Assembly: GCF_026914265.1 (NCBI RefSeq)
Contig: NC_069131.1
Location: forward strand, 5,402,501-5,466,500
Length of the DNA: 64,000 nt
Reading direction: 5' to 3'
Source: Mya arenaria
Lineage: Eukaryota > Mollusca > Bivalvia > Myida > Myidae
Notes under the pieces: generated by a model
The model's database searches: none
What the model was told of the DNA's origin: nothing
The model's input: the letters and a program-made list of their open reading frames with translations, nothing else
Position numbers and translations under genes: made by a program
In this document: in pieces, positions 49,490 to 61,389 of the stretch
Layout: every line of letters starts with the position of its first letter
How positions within the stretch are numbered: the first letter of the stretch is position 1

Positions 49490-50400
49490 GTTTCCTCTAT
49501 TTATTCTAAATTGTAAAACTGTATAACTCATAATGGAGTTAATATAAAATATATGTTTATAAATTTACACCGTAAGATTATAAGTAAAGAATAAGGAATA
49601 TAATGGTATTAATAAGGTGATTTCATATTGGCCCCGTTATTTGTCCGATGTTAGCTGTATTTGCCTGAGCCCGAAAGACGAGGGCAAATACTGCTGACCG
49701 AGGACAAATAATTTGGCCAATATTAAATCAACTAATTTATTAGTGTTTTATTAATTAACTGTTAGGTACGGTACGGCATTCTGGTTATATATTTAAACTT
49801 AAGTTCATACTGCAGCTTATTTATCCCTTATTCATTCATTGTGTCAGCTCTTCTAGATGTGACTTTGCTGATTTTGACATGCATCCTTTTGTGACATTGC
49901 ACATCCTTATGAATGAAGAACTATACTGTATAAGGAAGCCTGTGTTTCGTCTTTATTTCGTGAATCGTTTACCAAAAGTTTAATATTTTCCCTTTACACG
50001 GCCAGCTTGTCGGTTTTCAAAAAGATAATTATCATAATATCAACCAACAGGTCAAATGCTATTGTAATATCAAACCATACAAAGTAGTTAGAGTTTTTAA
50101 AAGGCTTGTAATTCCCAATATGTTTTAAAGGAGGCACACATTGTTCAAACCAGTCGGTATTTCTTATATTAGGGCGAGTTTCGACAGCCAATAAAGATGG
50201 TTCATTTCTCTTATCCTGTTTTTGGAAGGTTATGTAGCCAATCAAAGCGGCGGAAACTCATATTGGCCGACTTTAGTCGGTATTTGGCGAGTTTTGGCAT
50301 ATATTGTCGTCAATGATCTAGTATTAGTACTAGGATTTGATTGTCCCCGTATCGAGTCAAATACGTAATAGTTATTTAATAATAATTATAAATACACTGT
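49490..50400. other. Intergenic, no gene seen
   Basis: Contains ATATTGGCC-type stretches at about 49627 and 50250 that may be ends of an unnamed repeat. Confidence 0.3.
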
Positions 50401-52245
50401 TGTCCAAATTGTTGTCTAAATTGTCCATTTGTTTAGTGTCTGTATGCTGTTTGTTTGTATAGTATCTATTTTCTTCTGTTGAGTGTCTGTGTGGTTTATT
50501 CTGCTTGATTGTCTGTTTGTTTTGTTTGATGTATGTATGGTTAGTTCAGTTACTATAGAGTTTTCGTTCAATACCAGTTCTGTTTGTGCACTGTAACTGT
50601 TTTCCGTTTGATGTCTGTGTGGTTGGTTAAGTGTTTGTTTTGTCCATAAACTGTATATTTGGTTTTATCAGTTTATGCTTCCTTTGATCAGCGACAATTG
50701 GTTGGTTCAGTGTTTGTTTGGTTTGCTGAGTGTTTGCTTGTTGTTGTTTTACATTTTTTATGATTTGATCAGTAACTGTAATGATTGTTCAGTTCCAGCT
50801 TTGTTTCTCCATTATTTAATTGGTTAATTCATTGTCTGTTTTGCTTGTTTAGAGTTTGTTTCGTTTGTTTAGTGTCCGTTTGCTTTGTTCAATGTCAGTC
50901 TCATTTGATCAGTGTTTGTTTCGTTTGTTTAGTGTCTGTTTCATTTGTTCAGTGTATGTTTGGTTTGTTTATTGTTTGTTCGTTTGGTTCGTGTATGGTT
51001 CTTATGTTCAGTGTCTGTTTCGATTACTCATTGTCCGTTTGTTTTGTTTAGTGTCCGTTTGTTTCGTTCCGTGTCTGTTTCGTTTGTTCAGTGTCTGTTC
51101 GGTTTGTTCTGTGTCTATTTCGTTTGGTCAGTGTCTGTTTTGTTTGATCAGTGTCTGTTTGGTTTGTTCAATGTCCGTTTATTTTGTTCCGTATCTGTTT
51201 CATTTGTTCACTGCCTGTTTCGTTTGTTCAGTGTCTGTTTAGTTTGTTCAGTGTCCATTTGTTTTCTTCCGTGTTTGTTTCGTTTGTTCAGTGTCTGTTT
51301 TGTTTGATCAGTGTGTGTTTGGTTTGTTCATTGCCTGTTTAATTTGTTCAGTGTTATTTTGTTTTGCTCCGTTTCTGTTTCGTGTGTTTAGTCCCTGTTT
51401 GGTTTTTGCAGTGATTGTTTGGTATGTTCAGTGTTTATTTCGTTTGTTCAGTGTCCGTTTTGTTTGATCAGTGTCTTTTTAGTTTGTTCACTGCCTGTTT
51501 CGTTTGTTCAGTGTCCGTTTGTTTGGTTCCTTGTCTGTTTCGTTTGTTCAGTGTCTATTTGATTTGTTATGTGTCTTTTTCGTTTGGTCAGCGTCTGTTT
51601 TGTTTGATCAGTGTATGTTTAGTTTGTTCAGTGTCCGTTTGTTTTGTTTCGTGTCTGTTCCGTTTGTTCAGTGTCGTTTTTGATTGATTAGTGTCTGTTT
51701 AGTTTGTTCAGTGTCCGTTTTTTTATTCCGTTTCTGTTTCGTGTGTTCACTGCCTGTTTCGTGTGTTCAGTGCCTGTTTTGTTTGATCAGTGTCTGTTAA
51801 GTTTGTTCAGTGTCCGTTTTTTTTTTGTTCACTGTCTGTTTCGTGTGTTTACTGCCTGTTTCGTTTGTTCAGAGTCTGTTATGTTTGATCGGTGAATGTT
51901 TAGTTTGTTCAGTGACCGTTTGTTTTTTTCCGTGTCTGTTTCGTTTGTTCACTGCCTGTTGCTTCTGTTCACTGCCTGTTTCGTTTGTTCACTGCATGTT
52001 TCGTTTGTTCACTGCATGTTTCGTTTGTTCACTGTCTGTTTCGTTTGTTCACTGCCTGTTTCGTTTGTTCACTGCCTGTTTAATTTGTTCACTGTCTGTT
52101 TCGTTTGTTCACTGCCAGTTTGTTCAGTTTCCGTTTGTTTTGTTTCGTGTCTGTTCCGTTGTTCAGTGTCTGTTTCGATCGTTCAGTGTCTGTTTTTTTT
52201 AGTGTCTATATATGTTTGGGCTGTTTGGTTTATACATGTATTGCT
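50400..52245. repeat. 20-bp minisatellite, block 2
   Basis: Many tens of tandem copies of a 20-bp unit (TTTCGTTTGTTCAGTGTCTG or TTCACTGCCTGTTTCGTTTG), most regular at 50850-52130. Because 20 is not a multiple of 3 and the unit lacks stops in this direction, long frames appear in all three plus frames. They are a by-product, not genes. Confidence 0.97.
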
Positions 52246-52619
52246 TATTGTTGGTATGGTATATACACTGTCTTTTATTCATGTAAACAAGTATATGTTT
52301 ATTATTATAATATATATTGCCCCGGCTTAATCATTTATAAAGAGCATACAACATTGTAACATGTATAACAGGTATAACAGGTTCGACAATATCAAAATTA
52401 TGTACTTCAGGATAGAATACATAAACATAATGCAATTGTATAATATTGTTACCTTGATAAATGATTCTAGTACATATTTTATGTTATTCTAATATAAGAG
52501 AATATTAGTCAGATATATAATCGTTTCGCAAGTAAAATGCATAATAAACAAATAAAGCAGTGTTTTCAAATCAATTAATTCTGTCATGACAACAAATTGT
52601 TGAATGTTCGAAAAGTTCA

Positions 52620-53200
52620 TATTTCAAGCTTGGTATATATGTATAACCCGTACGCGTCCATACAATTGACACACAGGTAAAACATGGAATTCGTCTTCAA
52701 CAATAAATTCACAATATTGACAATACCGATATTCTCGGTAGATTTTATAATGCCTTCCCCTTAAAATGGCTAGGTACTGACTGGAACTTCTACCTTTGGC
52801 AAAACAAGTTCTAAATTTGATAATATCTATCATACCTTTGCACTTTCGACTTCATCGTTATTCTTAAGATTTTCATAATGAAAAAAATGGTATTTATGAA
52901 ACATTTCCAACCAGGTCCGTTTAAACTGGTCTTATATTGATATGCAAACAGTTTTTATATAACAAACATTTTGTCTTTCCTATAGATATCCAAACCCATT
53001 GGTATACAAGTTATTTTTATGCTTGGCCATCACGATTAAAAAGCCAATGCTATCATAGTCAAACAACATATCTTAACGTTTTTAATATATCTATCATTCT
53101 TCATATTTATAATATTTGATATTAATAGGGTATCTGTCTAAGTCAGCTAAAACTGCATCGTTATAACCACTAGCAGGAACCAATAGATGTCTTGTTGAAG
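52620..53200 (-). mobile_element. LINE 3' remnant, block 2
   Basis: Reads FAKGRSSSQYLAILRGRHYK, then YCQYCEFIVEDEFHVLPVCQ, a zf-RVT motif with C-x2-C, ED and H...C. Homologous to 26575-27280, so the LINE inserted before the block was duplicated. Confidence 0.78.
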
Positions 53201-53487
53201 CATAAACATGCACAACTTCAATACTTTGAATTTTTGCATCAAAAACTTAAAAACACATAGCATGGGGTATATGATACAAATGTTGGAACGAGACGTTTTT
53301 GTAGACCTACAAAATTATTTTAATGACTCGAAACATTTTTATAATTTGTGCAGTGTTCATGGATACCCTCGTAATGCAGTTAAATCTGAACCAAACATAG
53401 CGCTGATGTAATTAGTAAGCAGTTGTAAAATGTACTCCGGTGGAAACATACTTTAGACACGTGTGCACTATCTGTTTGTGTACATTT

Positions 53488-53615
53488 TCATGTTTTATGA
53501 ACATTTCCCCCGACGTTCTTGTAGTAGGCCCTCTCATCATTGTAATACACCCCGTTGTCTTCACCTTCGATGGTCAGCTCGGACCTTGGCTCCGAATCGG
53601 GTAGTTCGTACTCGG
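53488..53615 (-). CDS. Gene B exon 5: C-terminal tail and stop
   Basis: Encodes EYELPDSEPRSELTIEGEDN, then GVYYNDERAYYKNVGGNVHK, T, TGA at 53488-53490. Acceptor TTACAG is intact, unlike gene C. It includes further tyrosines with SH2-docking character (YELP, YKNV). Confidence 0.92.
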
Positions 53616-56600
53616 CTGTAACGGAAATGATGCAGGTTATTAAATAAGCATCTAAAACATTTAGTGTGGAATGATGCTATTATTAACAATGCTCTCGATC
53701 TCATATATTTTGGCCAACAAAAATAGTTTGAATTGGTTTAATATTTGTTTTTATTAGTTTGTACTACTGCGTAATTTGATTTAAGATTGGTTTATATAGA
53801 AACTATCATATATGCATATGGTCATTATTTTGTTGTCCACAACATTTTTGAATACTCTCTGTAACATTTTAACTTGAACAATTCAGGCGCCAAAATGAGC
53901 ACCTTCAGATCATCAATGTATCTGAAAAAGGTATATAAAAATGATGTCTTGTTACCTGTGGTATTCGAAGGCAATGCTTTAAAATGTAGCAGGAAACTCA
54001 ATTGTAGTCACAATGTGTATTGCTTTTGATAATTGTTAAATTATAAGGAATAACATGTTGTCACTAAAACACTTATTACTATGATGTATTAAATTTACAC
54101 TGACAGTATGACAAAAATACAAGGAACAAAATAGGTATACTCGTGCTTGCAGCTGCCAATGTTGTGTAGGGTTCATCTTTGCTTCTTTCTGGTGTTATAT
54201 CCTCATACGTCTTCTTGCTCTCCTTCCTGTATGGAAAATGAAAATGAAAACGTTAAACTATCAATGTCATTGGCATTCCGACTTATTCGCTCTCATTTGA
54301 TATTTAAAAACGATGTAATACAGAAAAGGGTAAAATGGACCTGTTTAAAACACATCTAATTACCAAACAGCTTTTAACGGAAACCGCCGGCAACATGATA
54401 AATTTGTTCTAAAGTGCTGAAGATTCAATTTGCCTAAAAATAACGCAACGTTGACAAATTCCGCTGCCATTAATGCATGTGTTTATATTCTAATATCCAC
54501 CTCGTTTAAGTCCCAAGTAGTATAGTCGATAAAGTTATTGACTCCAGAACCAGAGATAATGAGTTCAACGATTTGCTTTCTTTTCTATTTCAATTTTTCA
54601 CATCCGTATGTTTATATCATACAAATATATTGATTCTTAAGTGTCGTACCTAAACATATTTTAAAACATTATTAGTAACAAGAACATAATAATAACAATC
54701 GTAAAATAAAATTGATAATAATACAGCGCATAAGTTCAAATTACGAGTTAAACATATTGTGATTATTTATTGTATTTAAGGTATCTATAGGTACGTTTAT
54801 AAGGACAGATTTACCAAAGAATCCCTTTTTTCTTCAATACCAGGACAACCACCACTAGCGCTACGACAGCACACACGCCAAGCACACCACCAACCGCTCC
54901 ACCGATCACAGAACCAGAGTTAGTTTCTTCAGTTTGTTGGCTACGGCCTTCTAAAACCCATGATGTATAATTATTTGTTTAGAATTATGAGACGTTGTAT
55001 TCACGTTTCTATAAACAACGTGATCATTGACTGCTGCAAGGGATGCATAATTATTAAATTATTACTACAGTTATTCAATACTTACCAGTCTAGTCTTACT
55101 CGAGTGTGTTACAACTGAGTAATACAACGCCCTCTGCTGTTCTGGTAACTTAATATTCTACTGGTAATAATGTGTCCTTTTGCCTTTTTCCTTTTATGAA
55201 TAAACTTCTTAAACCTCATTCAAAATTTACATTAGCAAGTGAACATGAAACCGGATATTAGTCAAATCAACAACAGCCTTTTGCATGAGAATTGAGCAAT
55301 GCTTTAAGGGACTGTAAACCAGATTGGCACCAAAAAAAGTTTTTTTTCTGTAACGAATCTCAGGACAATTATTTAATAAAATGTTCTACTCTTTGATATC
55401 ATAAATGTACAAAAATACCAAAATGTGAAAAAAGAGTCGGAGACCGGGTTCGAACTTGTGTCGCCAAAATTGCAGTCCAGTGTTGTATCTACTGTGCTAC
55501 GAAGGCTTACCCAAAACAGTTGGAATATTTAAGCTATATACTTAACTTGGTAATATCACGTGATAACATCGACTAGCCAATCACGCATGAGGAATGAATT
55601 CTACTAGGTAGACATACCTAGTAATCTTTTTAAATGGAAAAATACGAAAAAACTGCGAAAAATAAATTAATTGTAAACCATGTGGTACTTCAGTAAGTTT
55701 CAACGCATTGTACACGTTGATTCAAAGTTTATGTCAGTTTTCGACAATATTTTTTTCGCTATTTCATCATACGGAGTACAATCCCTTTAAATATACAATT
55801 ATACATTTGTGCTAACCTCATATGTGACGTCTTCACATAGCTATTTCGTCAAATTAAATAAATCAGCGTATTTATTCTGTATTCGCGTTTGAATAAAAAA
55901 TCAATGCGAATCAGTGCGTTATCTCTTATAGGGAGCTTGATGCGTTTTTAAATCACGTTTAGAACAAGAACTGTTTGAAAATACAATCCATTTGTGCAGA
56001 TGTTGAAGATCAGTGTTGCACAGTTGTTTCTTCAAAACATAATTAAATAAACATGCTGAAATTGTACGTTTGTTTCTGTTTTGTTTTCAGAGCATAATGC
56101 TTATTAAGCAATGTATGTACTGAGACCGCTTTAAGAGATAATGAATTTGTACAAACGTTCTGTGTAGACCAATGCTGCGTAGTTATTTTGTCAAAACACT
56201 TTACAAAAGGAACACAGGACATTTGACCGTTTATTTAAGCTATAAGCTATAAGCGTTTGAATAAGGAATAAAAGTTCCTTATTACATATTCGGAGCCTGG
56301 TGCGTTTGTTTAGCACTTTAGAAATAAGTAGCGCTTGAATAGAAAACGCGTTTGTGTAAACTGTTTGTTTAGAAACTTTGCATAGATATTGCGGCAACAA
56401 TAGAAATTGAAACAAATGAATGTAGCTCCTAACTCCGTATTGAACTTTTGCTTTTTCTTTCCTTAAGATTGATGGCATTACTTTTTCTTTAAAAATTAAA
56501 GAGATTTCATGTTCACTTTCGATACCATATTTTGAATAATTATTAAAGAACCAGTTCCTTATTTAAGGAACCAGTTCCTTATTTAAGGAACCAGTTCCTT

Positions 56601-59600
56601 ACTAGTTTTTTTATAGTCTTTGACTATACTTGACAGAAATTCAATTAGATGTTAGAAATAAGCTGTAATGCGTTGTTGGGACACTTTAAATACATAACAA
56701 TTTTTAAGTCTTAATTTAAAATTTTGCGATCTTTGAAAAATAAAACGGGACTGGTTGCTTAATTCTTATTCGAATTTTGCTATTTTTGAACATTGTAGTA
56801 TTCCATGAATTACCTAAATGCGTTTTGAAAGACCCAAAAATAATAATATTATATTTATTTGCAATAATTCATTTTTGAATAAGAAACCAACTTATTACCC
56901 ATATATTGTCATCCTTTCAAGTTGATAACCAGTTATGAGAGTACTCCCCATTCAAGGTATCTATGAAACAAGCCAGAAACTAACACAAAATATTTCAAGT
57001 TCATAAACAAAATTTATCTCTTTTGTAGAAAAGCGAGCTTCTAGTCTATATCATAAATGCATACTTAAGTGATAATGTATAGTATGTGAATACGGATCCT
57101 GCTAATTTTGTATGGAAGATAAAGGTTAAGTAATATATAGAGAATATAGTGGAAATCTGACAGACATAGATGAAACACGTTAATACACACATGCAAATTC
57201 TGTACATACCAGTTGTACACGTATCGCCAGTAAACCCATCAATACATCCGCTAATGCACTTTCCCTTTGAGTCACATTTTGATTCTGTTGTGGAATTTGC
57301 ACAATTTTCAGAGCAGACGTTTTCACACGTTGACCCATAATAATTAGGTATACATCCAAAACAGCTACCAGTTTGTCTTTCGCATCCATTTGTTGAACAT
57401 GCAGAGCTACAGGTTGTGTTGCAAAAGTCGCCGTAGTACGATGACGAAGAGCATTCCATACAACGCCCTGATTGTATGTCACACTTTCCCTCTTCACATG
57501 TAGTGCTACACGCTGAACTACAGTAATGTCCGTAGTATCCGTCTTTGCATTTAGTGCATGCTGTTTTATCTGAACACCTTATGCAATTCGAAGGACATGT
57601 TAAAGTACATGATCCGTCTGTTTGATTGCAATTTGCAGAACATGTAGAAGAACATGTTAAATTACAAAATGTACCATAATATCCTGGGTAGCAATTGTTA
57701 CATTCTCCATTTTGTGTACAATCACTTTCACCACAATAGTTACATGCTTGTTCACAATTTGATCCGTAATATCCCCGTGGACATGCGTTACAAACACCTG
57801 ACGACTGGATACAGCCACCGAAACAGTTAGCGGAGCACTTGTTGTTACAGGTTGATCCAAATCTGCCAACATTGCAGCCATTACAGTGTTCACTGTCAAC
57901 ACATGATGTGCATGCCTGTGGACAGTTCATATCAATACAATCCTTAATCATTATGTCACAGCTCTTATCACAAAACTGTCCAAATTTTCCAGACGGACAT
58001 AAAGAGCAGGAACTACTGTTCGTGCATTCTTTACAAGCGGAGTAACATTTTGCAGTACACATTGGTAAATAATATCCTGAGGTGCAATTGCAGTGGCCAT
58101 TGTTCAGGCAAGTGTTACCCAGGCAATATGATGAACATTGAGATTTGCAGTCATACCCGGTATATCCTTGAATGCAAGTACACGATCCGTCTAAAGAATT
58201 GCATATTCCATCTTTACAACCCGCTCCACAGTCCTGGTAACACCGTAAACCCCATTTCCCAATATCGCATTCTTCACACCGAGACACATTGCTACAGCTT
58301 GTACAGTTTATCCCAACAATACGACATTGAGCACACGCGTCGTTAAAATAAAACTCTCCTGATTTGCAATAGCACACTAGGTTACTTCCGACCCCGTTAC
58401 ATGATTCGCAAAATACAGGACAGTGGCTGTCTACATGAAAAACAAAACAAAACAAAATTGTAATAAAACATGCTTATTTCTTAATGAGTACACATCTCTT
58501 TTTCTCATTTTATTGGTTTATTGGTGGTGATATGCTCATTTGTGATTTAACTTTAATTTGTATACCGGAGCCAGTCATTATTTATAATATTAATGTTAAT
58601 AACTCTTCGACTTTAGGTGGACAATCTTTTCACGGCAATCAAATTTCATTACATAAGATAGTCTGGAAGAAATAAGAATCAAGTTCATTTAGCCTGTATG
58701 CAATATGATGCCAGTAAATAATGCATTTAAGGCGGTTAATTAAACCAGGAGAAAGTAACACGACGTCAGGGTATAAAGCCTTTTTGTATTAAAACAACAT
58801 GTTATTAAGCTTAGAAGTAATCAGGCGCCAGGCTTTATGAAATGGTTTCGTATTACATCAAGGCTTTAAAATCTTGCTTCTTTTAACTTACTTATTACAT
58901 GTATGCCGACGTATTAAGCAAAGTAGTATTAAGAAACCATGTTATAAGGCCTGTAAGTGAAAAGCCAGGTTATAAATACAATAAGAATTAGAAATCAAGG
59001 TTATAAAGCCCGTAAGTTATAAGAAGCCAAGTTATATAGACTGTAAGTATTAGAAAGCAAGGTTATAAAGTATGTAAGTAATGAAAAGTCAGGTTATATA
59101 GACTGTAAGTACTACAGAGCCAGGTTATAAGGCATGTAAGTAATAAGAAACCAGGTTCTTTAGACTGTAAGTAATCAGAGACAGGGTTATAAAGCATATA
59201 AGTATTAGGAAGCCAGTTAACAAAGCCTTGAAGTAAAAGAAATCTAGCTTATAAAGCCTGTAAGTAAATATAAGCCACGTTACGAGTACAAAGTAACTGT
59301 GCGGAACTGAATCATAGTTTTTAGTTGAACATTTTAACTTTATCCCTTGTGTCTTCTTTAACGCTTTTAAGTAGTTTATACGAAGCGCGAATTTCTTTTC
59401 TACGCGCTGCCGTTTTTAAGGAATCTGGTCTACGTTCTGCCCGTTGTATGGTTGCTTTTATCATTGAGATAACCATACACGTGTTAATTCTCATTGATCA
59501 AAATTAACCAAGCAAACTGGAGGCCTTGGCTTGGCAACGTAACTTTCAATACCATTTTCTTTTGTTAACTTTCAATTTACAGGTATCATTTGAAGACTAC

Positions 59601-60671
59601 GATCGATTAATCAGAATCCATATGTTTTACTCGTTATAACCCATGTCAGAGGACGGAAAACCTCGGAAAATTAATGTCTGTTACTGAATAGTCTAAACTA
59701 CGTGGACACGAAAGTTGAGTTTTTAATTGACTGGCTTCCGCTGCATCGCCATTTTCTATTTTAATACCGAAAGCTAGTACCAAGGGAAGCAACTTCAACG
59801 AGAATAACAACGCCAAGGGAAACAAATCAGTCGTGTGTTTTGGAAAATGCGGAACATGGACTGGTTTGTAACAAAACTACCAGCTCATTAAAATGATTTG
59901 TTTTTAATATCTATAGTGTATTAAATTAAAAGTTATCAATATTTTACATCCTTATGTCATTATTAGATGTCAAATATGATTCAGTTCTAATAATGTACAT
60001 TTAGAATGAGTCTCATTTTACAAAAAATGCTGAGGTCTGATGTGTACGTATATCACTAAATATTAAAAGTTAATCATAGAAATATGGTGTTGTTCCAAGT
60101 TGAGATACTGTTTATGATATATCAATATGATGCACTTTTGTCATCCTTTCGATATATTCATATAAATTTGAAAAAAAAATACCTAAGAAAGTTTGCAGTT
60201 TATTAATAACTAATTCGTGTTTATTTATATAAAAATGACTAACGGTATAAGTTTTCAGCATTTAAATGACTGAATTGTGTTTCAAATAAGAGCATAAAAC
60301 CATAAAATTGAACTGCGACAGGTATACCTTATCAAGGTGGTTTAAAAGTTTACCTTTAAGATCATGATCGTCATTTTATCCTTAGACCCTTATTAAGGTA
60401 TTGCATAAATATCCGATTAACAATAATGTATATCATCATACCTTAGTTATCTAAATTTTGTTTTAAGTGGAACAGTCGAGACGTTATTTTTAATAATTCC
60501 TTATAAATATTTAGAAATGTAATTAAAACGATTAGTTATTAAGAGATTTTCGCTCCATGACTAGCTTATACTATCGTAGTAAAAAGAAAAGTTCTTACCA
60601 GTAGACTCGCAAACATCCAACGGCAGATATAATGTAACAAAAAAGAACACCGTGAGTAAAATGATATTCAT
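53488..60671 (-). CDS. Gene B: EGF-repeat receptor with ITAM-like tail (intact)
   Basis: Five exons: 60599-60671, 57210-58430, 54815-54950, 54141-54226 and 53488-53615. They total 1644 nt (547 aa plus stop), with every GT/AG junction and phase consistent. Order: signal peptide, about 405 residues of EGF-like repeats, one membrane helix, then a tail of about 80 residues with tyrosine motifs YEDI, YTTL, YELP, YYNDE and YYKNV. YEDI-x9-YTTL fits an ITAM, and YKNV fits a Grb2-type pYxN site. This is the layout of Draper/MEGF10/Jedi phagocytic receptors, which signal through Src/Syk-family kinases. That role here is inferred. The ectodomain is closely related to that of gene A, a receptor phosphatase. 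Confidence 0.92.
54141..54226 (-). CDS. Gene B exon 4: ITAM-like tail
   Basis: Encodes KESKKTYEDITPERSKDEPY, then TTLAAAST. The two tyrosines fit YxxI-x9-YxxL. Acceptor CATACAG, donor GTATAC. Confidence 0.9.
54815..54950 (-). CDS. Gene B exon 3: transmembrane helix
   Basis: Encodes GRSQQTEETNSGSVIGGAVG, then GVLGVCAVVALVVVVLVL and KKKGI. A glycine/valine-rich helix with a basic stop-transfer. Acceptor TTTTAG, donor GTAAAT. Confidence 0.93.
55303..55791 (-). mobile_element. TIR element with tRNA-like core, copy 1
   Basis: About 489 bp with ends TTTAAGGGACTGT and (inverted) TTTAAAGGGATTGT. Inside, on the minus strand, TAGCACAGTAGA and AAGTTCGAACCC resemble pol III A and B boxes with tRNA-like spacing. 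Block 1 has an empty site near 29690, so it inserted after the block duplication. Shares most of its length with 60910-61384. Confidence 0.8.
56545..56600. repeat. Short tandem repeat of a near-palindrome
   Basis: Three copies of a 20-bp unit containing AAGGAACCAGTTCCTT, which is close to its own reverse complement. Confidence 0.9.
57210..58430 (-). CDS. Gene B exon 2: EGF-like repeats
   Basis: A 1221-nt exon, 407 codons, fully open. It begins DSHCPVFCESCNGVG and continues with EGF repeats such as CTCIQGYTGYDC, NNGHCNCTSGYYLPMC and CNACPRGYYGSNC. It ends SGCIDGFTGDTCTT with donor GTATGT. Numerous N-glycosylation sequons. Repeat for repeat it follows gene A's EGF exon, with one extra repeat region near CSSSSYYGDFCN. 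Confidence 0.95.
58770..59280. repeat. ~31-bp diverged minisatellite
   Basis: Irregular copies of a unit like AAGCCAGGTTATAAAGCCTG then TAAGTAATAAG, in intron 1 of gene B. Confidence 0.85.
59285..60590. other. Gene B intron 1, no clear gene
   Basis: At about 59325-59470 the minus strand has a basic open stretch (LKTAARRKEIRASYKLLKSV) ending in a stop. It looks coding-like but has no recognised domain or splice context. The rest is AT-rich intron. Confidence 0.35.
60599..60671 (-). CDS. Gene B exon 1: signal peptide
   Basis: A 73-nt exon starting MNIILLTVFFFVTLYLPLDV, then CEST plus one base. Strongly hydrophobic, donor GTAAGA. The spare G plus AC makes Asp at the start of the EGF exon. Confidence 0.9.
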
Positions 60672-60762
60672 ATTATAGACGAAAGAAAAATAATTATAAG
60701 ACACATACAGTCCCAAAATATTCCTTCTTGCAAGTAGCTTATAGATAATTTAAGGCGACCTG

Positions 60763-60775
60763 AACAAGGAAGTTC
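60763..60775 (-). promoter_or_regulatory. ETS-like promoter site of gene B
   Basis: AACAAGGAAGTTC, 92 bp upstream of the ATG at 60671. The core AAGGAAGTT is conserved with the other promoters. Confidence 0.5.
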
Positions 60776-60909
60776 ACTAAAGTATTTGCTATGCTACACT
60801 GCATTCGTTTAAACGGGTGAAGGCTCTCACGTCAGAAAGAATACCGCGATCCACACGATATTATTTTAACTATTTGAGCAACCGATTCTTACAAAAATAA
60901 ATGAAATAT

Positions 60910-61384
60910 TTCAAGGGACTGTCCCACAGATGATAAAATAGCGATTTTTTTTTGTCGAATAATGACATAAACTTGGCATCGATAAGTACAATGCATTGAA
61001 ACTTACTAATTGAAGTATCACATAGTTTACAATTTATTTTAGTTTTGCAGTTATTTCGTATTTTTCCATAAAAAAAGATAATGTCTAAGGTATGTCTACC
61101 AGGTAGATTTCATTCCTTATGCGTGATTAGCTAGTCGGTGTTATCACGTGTTATAACCGAGGTAGGTTTATAGCTTAACTATGTCACCCGTATAGTGTAA
61201 GCCTAGCTCAGTAAGGAAGACGCTGGACTTCAATTTTGGCGACGCGGATTCGAACAGGTCTCCGACACAATCTTTTTTTACATTTGAAACATCAAAGCGT
61301 AACACATTCTTTTAGATAAATGTCCTAAGATTCGTAACAGAAAACAACTTTTTTTGGTGCAACTCTGTGACACAGTCCCTTTAA
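60910..61384 (+). mobile_element. TIR element with tRNA-like core, copy 2
   Basis: About 475 bp with ends TTCAAGGGACTGT and (inverted) TTAAAGGGACTGT. The plus strand has TAGCTCAGTAAGG and GGATTCGAACA about 40 bp apart, as in a tRNA A/B box pair. It is the reverse-orientation relative of 55303-55791 and lies just upstream of gene B. Confidence 0.82.
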
Positions 61385-61389
61385 CCTTC

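Larger units (their letters stand above)
50400..56880. repeat. Segmental duplication block 2
   Basis: The partner of 24080-30660, in the same orientation, carrying the working 3' half of gene B. It has an extra element at 55303-55791 and lacks the foldback insertion of block 1. Confidence 0.88.

Noticed and set aside
50785-52359. Several overlapping 60-144 codon hydrophobic frames
   Set aside because: By-products of the stop-free 20-bp minisatellite; the same holds at 24160-25838.
59325-59507. Basic minus-strand frame that looks coding-like
   Set aside because: Short, no domain, inside gene B's intron with no splice evidence; kept only as a note.
61185-61275. Possible tRNA gene
   Set aside because: A/B box-like words are present, but the cloverleaf is poor and the stretch lies inside a repeated mobile element with a second copy at 55303-55791.
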